From: CAYFJO01 sp964343305
GTDB taxonomy: Bacteria > Planctomycetota > Planctomycetia > Pirellulales > Pirellulaceae
Direction of reading: 5' to 3'
DNA length: 18,525 nucleotides
Assembly (NCBI GenBank): GCA_964343305.1
Contig: CAYFJO010000201.1
Coordinates: forward strand, 1-18,525
Made by a program: the position numbers and the translations under genes. This document shows positions 8,130 to 13,870 of this stretch, one piece after another. Every line of letters starts with the position of its first letter. The first letter of the stretch is position 1. The notes under the pieces were generated by a model, which was not told where the DNA came from, ran no database searches, and saw only the letters and a list, made by a program, of their open reading frames with translations.

Positions 8130-8190
8130 GGTAGGACGGATTGCCAAACCGTCCGTAGCTCGTGTGGACGAATTGGCAATCCGTCCTACC
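8130..8190. repeat. Large palindrome of the GTAGGACGGATT family
   Basis: Perfect 18-bp inverted repeat, GGTAGGACGGATTGCCAA at 8130-8147 and its complement at 8173-8190, with a 25-base loop that contains GTCC/GGAC pairing (8151-8154, 8166-8169). It lies between the secreted protein gene (stop 8199) and the Tat gene (start 8112), about 18 bases from the latter. It is probably a dispersed planctomycete palindromic repeat, and may serve as an mRNA stem-loop between the two genes. Confidence 0.7.
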
Positions 8191-8198
8191 GGAAGACA

Positions 8199-8891
8199 TT
8201 ATGGCGTGTCGCCACCCTCTTCCGCTAGCCTTTTGTAGTATTCTCGAATCTCTTTGTCGTATTTCTGCAAGAATCGTTCGATCCCCGCACTTTCCATTTG
8301 CTGGATATAGCGATCGGGCAATTCGCCCCACTTTTCCTTGACAAACCTGTCCAGCGACAGAATATCTTCTGGTTTGACCTTCTCTTGGCCCACCCGCTCG
8401 GTGCTTTCCAGCGGACGAGTTGGATCGCCAGCGGCCGAGTTGCCTTGTGTCGGTTGGCCGGATTTCGGCTTCGATTTGCCGGCAGCTTTACACTTGGCAC
8501 ATTGTTTCTTTTGCAGTTCGATTAACACGGCCAGATCGTCAAGGATCTCTTGTTGTAACCGTTTTGTTTTCGAACTGGTTTTCTGCTGACTGATTAACTC
8601 TTCGACGGTTCGCATTTTTTGACCGATGCGAGTCAGCGGATCGGCTTCATCGCCGAGTTGAATGTCTTCGCCCTCGCCGAGTTGATCTAGATTTTGAACG
8701 TCCTTGGTCGACTCATCTTTTGCGCCGGTCTTCGGCGGAATCGTTGGAATGTCGTCCAACCCATCGAGTAGATCGCTGCCCAAATCATCTAGCAGTTGTT
8801 GATCGAGCGAGTCTTGCGGTTTCACCGCGTCATCGGCCAACGCCGCGGCGCAAAAACAAAACAACGTAAAGATTGCTAAGCTAAGTCGCAT
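8199..8891 (-). CDS. Secreted coiled-coil-like protein, hypothetical
   Basis: 230 residues with a Sec signal peptide (MRLSLAIFTLFCFCAAALAD, cleavage near 19-20). Next come an acidic region rich in Asp and Leu (LLDDLGSDLLDGLDDIP), a helix-rich segment with a CAKCK motif near residue 131, a Pro/Gly/Ser-rich linker, and a C-terminal helical region (LDRFVKEKWGELPDRYIQQM, then YDKEIREYYKRLAEE). No family was recognised. Its ATG overlaps the TAA of the DUF4175-like gene (TAATG), with AAGGA about 10 bases upstream inside that gene, so translation is probably coupled. This argues that the two products work together at the membrane. The C-terminal motif is seen in other planctomycete proteins encoded next to such membrane genes, but that is from memory. 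Confidence 0.75.
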   Translation of the reverse strand: MRLSLAIFTLFCFCAAALADDAVKPQDSLDQQLLDDLGSDLLDGLDDIPTIPPKTGAKDESTKDVQNLDQLGEGEDIQLGDEADPLTRIGQKMRTVEELISQQKTSSKTKRLQQEILDDLAVLIELQKKQCAKCKAAGKSKPKSGQPTQGNSAAGDPTRPLESTERVGQEKVKPEDILSLDRFVKEKWGELPDRYIQQMESAGIERFLQKYDKEIREYYKRLAEEGGDTP

Positions 8892-11800
8892 TATTCGTTT
8901 TCCTTCAGACTCGGATCTAACGCGCCTTCGAGCGCTTTTTCTAAATCGTCGTCCAGTGGCGATTCGCGACGAACGTCCGGCAAACTGTCGGGATCGTCCT
9001 CAGGATTGCTATCGATCGGTTGTGACAAGTTCAAAATGATGTCGGCCAGTTTTCCCTGCTCGACGGCGAGATCTTCCGCCTCGTGCTGCTGGTCTTCTGT
9101 TAGTGTACCACCTCGACGCATCCGTGCCTCTTCTAATTCATCGGTTCGGCGGTTGATTTCTTTTTGCATCAAATCGACAAGTTTCAATTGTGCCAGCAGT
9201 TGAATGACGCCAGCGGGTGGCAAATCCCCCTGTTTGCCGCCGCCATCGGGATTCTCTTCGGGTGGCGGCTCGGCATCATCATCGTCCGCCAAGGCCTCGA
9301 CTAGCTGGCGTAGCCGCACGAGTGCAACTTGTTCAGCGCGTTGCGTTTCCGCTCCCGTGTCGGATTGATCGAGCCAACGAGCCGCTCGAATCATCTCGCG
9401 CACCGCGCCGCGGAGCGCCAAAGCAAACGCCTCCGCCGACTCTACTTTCTCGGCCATCATGCCGGTGTCATCTGCCAGCCTTCGTTGCTGGCGCGAGAGT
9501 TCCTGCAAACTCGCTTGCTGTCCGGAAGACAAATTGCCGTTCATCTTTTTCAAATCGTCCAGCCGCTGGGTCTCGGCAATCACGTTCTGTTGGCGAGCGG
9601 CCAAACCTTCGATCTGTTGCTGGAGCTTGGCAAGTTTCTCTTGATAGAGTTTGGTCTCGGCCTGGTTGATCGCCTGACGCAATTGTTTCTGCGCTTCTTC
9701 GAGCTTTTGTTCCGCTTGCTTGGTGTTTTCCAAAGCCGACTCGCCGCTGCCTTGTTCCGATGCTTCGCCAGACTTTTGCATGCTCGCGCCGGCTTGTTGA
9801 GCAGACTTGGCGGCACGATCGGCTCGCAACCGCTGGAGTCGGCGAGCCAAGCGTTCGGCTTGCTCGGCAAGTTGATGCTGTTGTTTCGTTAAACGTTGGA
9901 GTTGACGTTGCCGCTGGGTCGCATTGTTGTTGGCGCCGGCTTGTTCGATTTCTTTTCGGACCGCTTCTTGTTGTTCGCGTAATCCTTCCAGGTCGGCAGC
10001 GGCGTCTTTGAGCTTATCGACCAGACGTTCCAACTCTTGTTCACGCCGGTTGGCCAACACGTCCAGCACTTCTTGCAAGCCTTCGGCGACGTCCTGTTGC
10101 AACTTCGTGGATTGGCCGAGTCGATTGTTTTCCAACTCGCGACCGCTCTCCCGCATCTGGCCGCCGATGGCCTGCTTCAGCGACGTGTCGACTGCGTCGC
10201 CCAACGTTTTGGCGATCAAGGGATCGGGCTCCGCCAGCTTGTCTTGCATTTGTTCCATGCGACTGCGGACGGCGTCAAAACGACGGGCCAATTCCATCTG
10301 GCGTTGCGAGAGGATCCGCACATCCGCACGCTCTTGCGAGGAAAGCTCGGACGTGGATTTACCAATCGTTTTGCGTCGCAGTTCATCGGTTTCCGTTGCC
10401 AGTTCGCCTTGCTGCCGATGGATGCGGCGAATGTCGCGGGCGAACCGGCGGAAGCTGTCCCATTCGGAGTATTCGCCGAGCAGTTTTTCGAGCGATTCGA
10501 TGACTTTGTCTTGTTGAGCGCCAGCAGTGGCCAGCGGTTGTTTAACTTCAGCGAAGACTTCCGAAGTCTCCGAGACTTCGGAAGTCTGGATCTCATTTAG
10601 TTTGCTGCGCGAAATCTTCAGCGAATTGACCAATTCACTTTCGACGACATCGAGGTGCTCGCGCTGAATGCGACGGATTTCATCCAGCAGCATCGTCATT
10701 CGCCGGCGAACGTCGGGGCTGTCGATTTGATTGATATCCAAGTCGGCCAACACCGAAACGATCTGTGACTCGATACCGTTGTTTTCGCGGAACAGTAATC
10801 GTTCGATTTGCCGCTGATTGAGTTCCGCACTTTGTAACTGGTCGATGTCGCGCTTTTCAAATACGCCCGCTTCGTCCAACCGGATTTCGAGCGACTTGGT
10901 CTGCGAACGTGCTTCTCGTTGTACACGCAAAACTTCATTCAATTGGCTCAAGATGAACGACTGTCGCTGGCCGATGCGATCTTCCAAATCCTCGGGTGCG
11001 ATCACGGTTAACTGTCGACTGGGACTGATACCGTTTTGAGGTCGATAGTCGCTGGCATTGATGTGCAACTGAATCGTTTGCCCCGGTTCGAGCTGTCCGA
11101 GCGAGGCCAATTTCCATTGAAGTGTCCCGGTGCGGGTGACTTCCCTGTCGCCCTGTCCTGCCCCAATCGGCTCGGTCTTTGGCGGCTTAGCAGAGCCACG
11201 ATATAACTCGATTGTTTGTTCGCCTCGGTCACTTTGACTCGACAGCAGATATCGCAGTTCGATCGATTGGATGGCGATATCGTCTTTGACCGCGGCTTCA
11301 ATCGGAATCACCGCGTCGGACGTGACGAACGAGTTGGACTTAGGTTGGTCGAGCGATACGATCGGCGGTTGATCTGGCACGGGTTGAATTCGCCAGCGCT
11401 GCTTTCGGCCGCCGACGAGCCCATCCGCGTCGGTCAATTCGAGCCAGTACTCACAAGCTTGTTCGACGAGCCACGGTTTGGCGGCATCCACCGAGATCGA
11501 CAATTGATCTTCGCCAACGTTGACATTGAGTGCTTTCGTCTCGCCGGCGCAGGCGAGTTTCAGCTCCACTTGCATGACTGGTTTCGAAACCTGGCCTGAG
11601 ATTTCAATTCGCGTGCCCTGGATGGCGCGGATGTGACCGTTGGATTGGGCTTGCGGCCAAGCGGTGTACGCGGGCGGAAACAACGTGACGCTGAGCTGTG
11701 TGATCGCAGGCGGTTCCATGACTTCGACCACGTGTGACTTCGACTCGTGATCGCCACCGACGGCACGGAATTCAAGCGTTTCGGTGACGTTTTCCAAACG

Positions 11801-12559
11801 AACGACCATCTGGTCGCCGCTCGGCTTCATCGCCTTGCTCTGCCTTCGCGAGTCGCCGAGCTTGCGGAATTGAAATTCGACGTTGTCCGGCATATGGTCT
11901 TTTTCATCGACCAGAATTAGTTCGAGGTCGTCGCCCTTGGCCAAACGCGCAGGTGGTTTTTCGAAAGCGAGCTGGTTTCGCTTGGGCCACTGGACATCGG
12001 CCCACGGAGTGACCAATCGCTGCGCGGCACGGCGAGCGATTGGCAAAGCGTACAGCAAACTTGACGTGACAGTGCACAGCAGAAGCGCAATGACGACAAT
12101 GCCCACGGTCGGTCGAAACCGGATAATGTTCGACACTCTGAGGCTGTCGATGAAACCTTCGGAATCGGCAACAACCGCGCGACGCAGCGACGCTGAACCA
12201 GCGGTCGGTTCGTCCACTTCCTGGTCGAGAAACCCTATCGAGCTGGACAGCCGATCGTTTAACTCAGGAAAACATTGTTCAATTCGCTGGGCCACATCGA
12301 CGTCAGTCCATCGATGGCGAATCGCTGGTCGCAAATAGATGACCATGCCAGTGACAAGCGCGGCCAATGCAAGGATCGAAAAGACGACTCGCAGGCCAAG
12401 ATCGTCCACCCGAAACGCGACGTACAAACCATAGTCAAGCAAAGCGAGCAACAACGTCGCGATGATCACGACCGTCGCGAGCCAACCAAGACCGCGAATG
12501 GCCACGAGAATCTTGGCGGTTTTGCCCAGAGAGCGGATTCGTTTTTGAACCGGATGCAT
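8891..12559 (-). CDS. Giant DUF4175-like membrane and coiled-coil protein
   Basis: 1222 residues from the ATG at 12559; a GTG lies one codon earlier at 12562. Three TM helices lie near residues 24-45, 55-78 and 150-170. They are followed by Ig-like beta-rich segments (about 180-530; ITQLSVTLFPPAYTAWP, PIVSLDQPKSNSFVTSD) and a very long coiled coil rich in Gln, Glu, Arg and Leu (about 540-1150). The tail is acidic. This layout matches the DUF4175-type proteins of planctomycetes and alphaproteobacteria, whose role is unknown; a structural or mechanosensing role between membrane and envelope is plausible. An in-frame palindromic repeat encodes SEVSETSEV near residues 659-667. There is no Shine-Dalgarno site, but a TACAAT box lies six bases before the ATG. 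It leads a same-strand run with the secreted, Tat and VWA genes. Confidence 0.8.
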   Translation of the reverse strand: MHPVQKRIRSLGKTAKILVAIRGLGWLATVVIIATLLLALLDYGLYVAFRVDDLGLRVVFSILALAALVTGMVIYLRPAIRHRWTDVDVAQRIEQCFPELNDRLSSSIGFLDQEVDEPTAGSASLRRAVVADSEGFIDSLRVSNIIRFRPTVGIVVIALLLCTVTSSLLYALPIARRAAQRLVTPWADVQWPKRNQLAFEKPPARLAKGDDLELILVDEKDHMPDNVEFQFRKLGDSRRQSKAMKPSGDQMVVRLENVTETLEFRAVGGDHESKSHVVEVMEPPAITQLSVTLFPPAYTAWPQAQSNGHIRAIQGTRIEISGQVSKPVMQVELKLACAGETKALNVNVGEDQLSISVDAAKPWLVEQACEYWLELTDADGLVGGRKQRWRIQPVPDQPPIVSLDQPKSNSFVTSDAVIPIEAAVKDDIAIQSIELRYLLSSQSDRGEQTIELYRGSAKPPKTEPIGAGQGDREVTRTGTLQWKLASLGQLEPGQTIQLHINASDYRPQNGISPSRQLTVIAPEDLEDRIGQRQSFILSQLNEVLRVQREARSQTKSLEIRLDEAGVFEKRDIDQLQSAELNQRQIERLLFRENNGIESQIVSVLADLDINQIDSPDVRRRMTMLLDEIRRIQREHLDVVESELVNSLKISRSKLNEIQTSEVSETSEVFAEVKQPLATAGAQQDKVIESLEKLLGEYSEWDSFRRFARDIRRIHRQQGELATETDELRRKTIGKSTSELSSQERADVRILSQRQMELARRFDAVRSRMEQMQDKLAEPDPLIAKTLGDAVDTSLKQAIGGQMRESGRELENNRLGQSTKLQQDVAEGLQEVLDVLANRREQELERLVDKLKDAAADLEGLREQQEAVRKEIEQAGANNNATQRQRQLQRLTKQQHQLAEQAERLARRLQRLRADRAAKSAQQAGASMQKSGEASEQGSGESALENTKQAEQKLEEAQKQLRQAINQAETKLYQEKLAKLQQQIEGLAARQQNVIAETQRLDDLKKMNGNLSSGQQASLQELSRQQRRLADDTGMMAEKVESAEAFALALRGAVREMIRAARWLDQSDTGAETQRAEQVALVRLRQLVEALADDDDAEPPPEENPDGGGKQGDLPPAGVIQLLAQLKLVDLMQKEINRRTDELEEARMRRGGTLTEDQQHEAEDLAVEQGKLADIILNLSQPIDSNPEDDPDSLPDVRRESPLDDDLEKALEGALDPSLKENE
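10555..10587. repeat. In-frame palindromic repeat inside the DUF4175-like gene
   Basis: Perfect 15-bp inverted repeat AGACTTCCGAAGTCT (10555-10569) and AGACTTCGGAAGTCT (10573-10587) with a 3-base spacer. Each arm is itself a 6-bp hairpin with a 3-base loop, so two small hairpins face each other. The 33 bases equal 11 codons and keep the frame, encoding the SEVSETSEV stretch in the coiled-coil region. A near-identical copy lies at 12668-12701. Confidence 0.75.
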
Positions 12560-12565
12560 CACTAC

Positions 12566-12571
12566 ATTGTA
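12566..12571 (-). promoter_or_regulatory. -10-like TACAAT box at the DUF4175-like start
   Basis: On the minus strand TACAAT ends six bases before the ATG at 12559. Transcription would start on the A of the ATG, which fits the lack of any Shine-Dalgarno site. No -35 hexamer is visible at 16-18 bases. Low confidence. Confidence 0.25.
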
Positions 12572-12667
12572 CGGGAATTCGGCGCGGCATAGAACAATGT
12601 TACTGGCGTGTTACATCGTAAGACGAGAGAAAATGTGGAAAAGTTCGTGAGGTTCGGGCGCGCGAGA

Positions 12668-12701
12668 AGACTTCCGAAGTCTCGGAAAACTTCGGAAGTC
12701 T
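12668..12701. repeat. Intergenic copy of the GACTTCCGAAGTC palindrome
   Basis: AGACTTCCGAAGTCT (12668-12682) and AAACTTCGGAAGTCT (12687-12701) form a 15-bp inverted repeat with one mismatch and a 4-base spacer. It lies between the LEPR-like repeat protein stop (12732) and the DUF4175-like start. It could form a stem-loop after the upstream gene, but no U-run follows. Confidence 0.7.
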
Positions 12702-12731
12702 GAGTCGATCACAAGCCCGGAGCGGCACTGT

Positions 12732-13700
12732 TTATCCGAGCGGGCTGCTGGAGAGTCCCTGAGGATTCATGTCGGAGCCGTCAACACCCAGCGGGCTGCT
12801 GGAGAGTCCTTGCGGTGTCAAATCGGACGGCGACATCCCGTCGCTGTCCGACGACGCTTCGTTGCTCGAGTCGCCATCGCCATCCTGGGCATTCAGGTCA
12901 CCCAATGCCCAACCTTGCAAAACGGTCAAAGGGCTGTCTGCAAATCCTCGCAACACGGGCTCACCATCGGCTGTCGCTTCCTGACCTTCTTGGCCTGCCA
13001 ATTGAGCTTGCAGTTCGGTAAACACGTCGAAAAAGCCATTTGCATCGCCGTCGGCGACAGGACCGAGATCTTCACCTGACGGTCCGATTCCGTCAGGCAA
13101 ATCGCCGATGTCAATGATGCCGTCCGGCAGATCGCCAATGTCGATGATGCCGAGCGGGATGCTGGCGAGGCCTCGCAACACGAGATCGTTGGGGTCGACC
13201 ACCGTATCGCTACCGCCTTGTCCATCGATCGTGATTTGCGGTGCCAGTGTGCGGAATTCCAATCCGGTGAATTCGTTGGCGGGTTGGTCCGTGGGAGCAA
13301 CTCCGGTGAAGACGTCGAAGAAACCGTTCGCGTCGCGACGGACATCTTCGCCGGATGGGCCAATGCCGTCGGGCAAATCGCCGCCGTCGATGATCTCGGC
13401 ACCTTCTTGTCCGCCTTGAAGTTCCAGGCCCGTGAAATCGTCGACGGGTGCGCTGGGAGCCAACTCGGTAAAGACATCGAAAAATCCATTCGCATCACCC
13501 CGCGTACTCGAACCGTCGACGACGAGTTCATTTGCAGCAGGGGAATCCCAGCGACTCGTGTCGCCCGATTCGAATTGAAGTGCCTCGCCGGCGGCAAGGC
13601 CGGTCAGCATGGCACGCGATTCGAGCGGTTCGCTCTGTCGTCGGATGCGACGGCGATTGGTTGGTTCGTTTGATCCGAATAGCTGGCGAAAACTGAACAT
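12732..13700 (-). CDS. Acidic repeat protein with LEPR-XLL-like N-terminus
   Basis: 322 residues from the ATG whose complement is 13698-13700, with GGGAG about 9 bases upstream; the frame is open further but without a start signal. The N-terminus is basic (NRRRIRRQ) and followed by EPLESRAMLTG at 24-34, which resembles the LEPR-XLL motif of planctomycete surface proteins. The remainder is acidic and built of shuffled repeats: GDANGFFDVFTEL at 68-80, 122-133 and 218-230; FTGLE at 89 and 144; GDLPDGIGPSGED at 107 and 199; a tandem IIDIGDLPDG at 185-204; LRGLASIPLG and LRGFADSPLT; and PQGLSSSPLG at 296-305 and again as the last ten residues. The DANGFFDVF units have a dockerin-like or EF-hand-like flavour, but a full calcium loop is not evident. 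It is probably exported or surface-located. It is 150 bases downstream of the kinase gene. Confidence 0.7.
   Translation of the reverse strand: MFSFRQLFGSNEPTNRRRIRRQSEPLESRAMLTGLAAGEALQFESGDTSRWDSPAANELVVDGSSTRGDANGFFDVFTELAPSAPVDDFTGLELQGGQEGAEIIDGGDLPDGIGPSGEDVRRDANGFFDVFTGVAPTDQPANEFTGLEFRTLAPQITIDGQGGSDTVVDPNDLVLRGLASIPLGIIDIGDLPDGIIDIGDLPDGIGPSGEDLGPVADGDANGFFDVFTELQAQLAGQEGQEATADGEPVLRGFADSPLTVLQGWALGDLNAQDGDGDSSNEASSDSDGMSPSDLTPQGLSSSPLGVDGSDMNPQGLSSSPLG
12739..12809. repeat. Direct repeat encoding LSSSPLG units
   Basis: The 20-mer AGCGGGCTGCTGGAGAGTCC occurs at 12739-12758 and 12790-12809, 51 bases (17 codons) apart. Both copies encode the GLSSSPLG element at the C-terminus of the repeat protein, which points to a recent in-frame duplication. 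Confidence 0.7.
13089..13148. repeat. Tandem 30-bp repeat encoding IIDIGDLPDG twice
   Basis: Two adjacent 30-base units, differing at a few bases, encode IIDIGDLPDG at residues 185-194 and 195-204 of the repeat protein. The third relative, GDLPDG at 107, lacks the IIDI part. It shows growth of the gene by whole-codon duplication. Confidence 0.65.
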
Positions 13701-13811
13701 GGTTTTTACTCCCTGGCGAATTTTGAAAGTTGCTTCGGGAGTAGATACCAGCGTGGTAAGAAAACCTTTCACGGATTTTTGAGAAGATTCTGCGAGGCCG
13801 CAAATCACCAC

Positions 13812-13870
13812 CTTTTGCTCCGCAAAAGTAGCGCTGCAAGAATTCAGCCGCTACTTTCGCGGAGCGAAAG
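13812..13870. repeat. Double-hairpin palindrome at the kinase 3' end
   Basis: Two 21-base arms (13812-13832 and 13850-13870) are complementary at 19 of 21 positions, with a 17-base spacer. Each arm holds its own perfect 7-bp hairpin: CTTTTGC-TCC-GCAAAAG at 13812-13828 and CTTTCGC-GGA-GCGAAAG at 13854-13870. The right arm supplies the last codons (FAPRK) and the TAG of the kinase gene. It may serve as a 3' stem-loop, and looks like a mobile-type palindrome landed on the gene end. Confidence 0.7.

Noticed and set aside
8113..8331. N-terminal extension of the Tat gene by 73 residues
   Set aside because: It would bury the twin-arginine signal and translate through the 18-bp palindrome; the ATG at 8112 has AGAGGA upstream.
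12739..12809. Possible CRISPR-like repeat-spacer pair
   Set aside because: Only two copies, spaced by a whole number of codons inside a coding frame and encoding the same peptide; it is a protein repeat.
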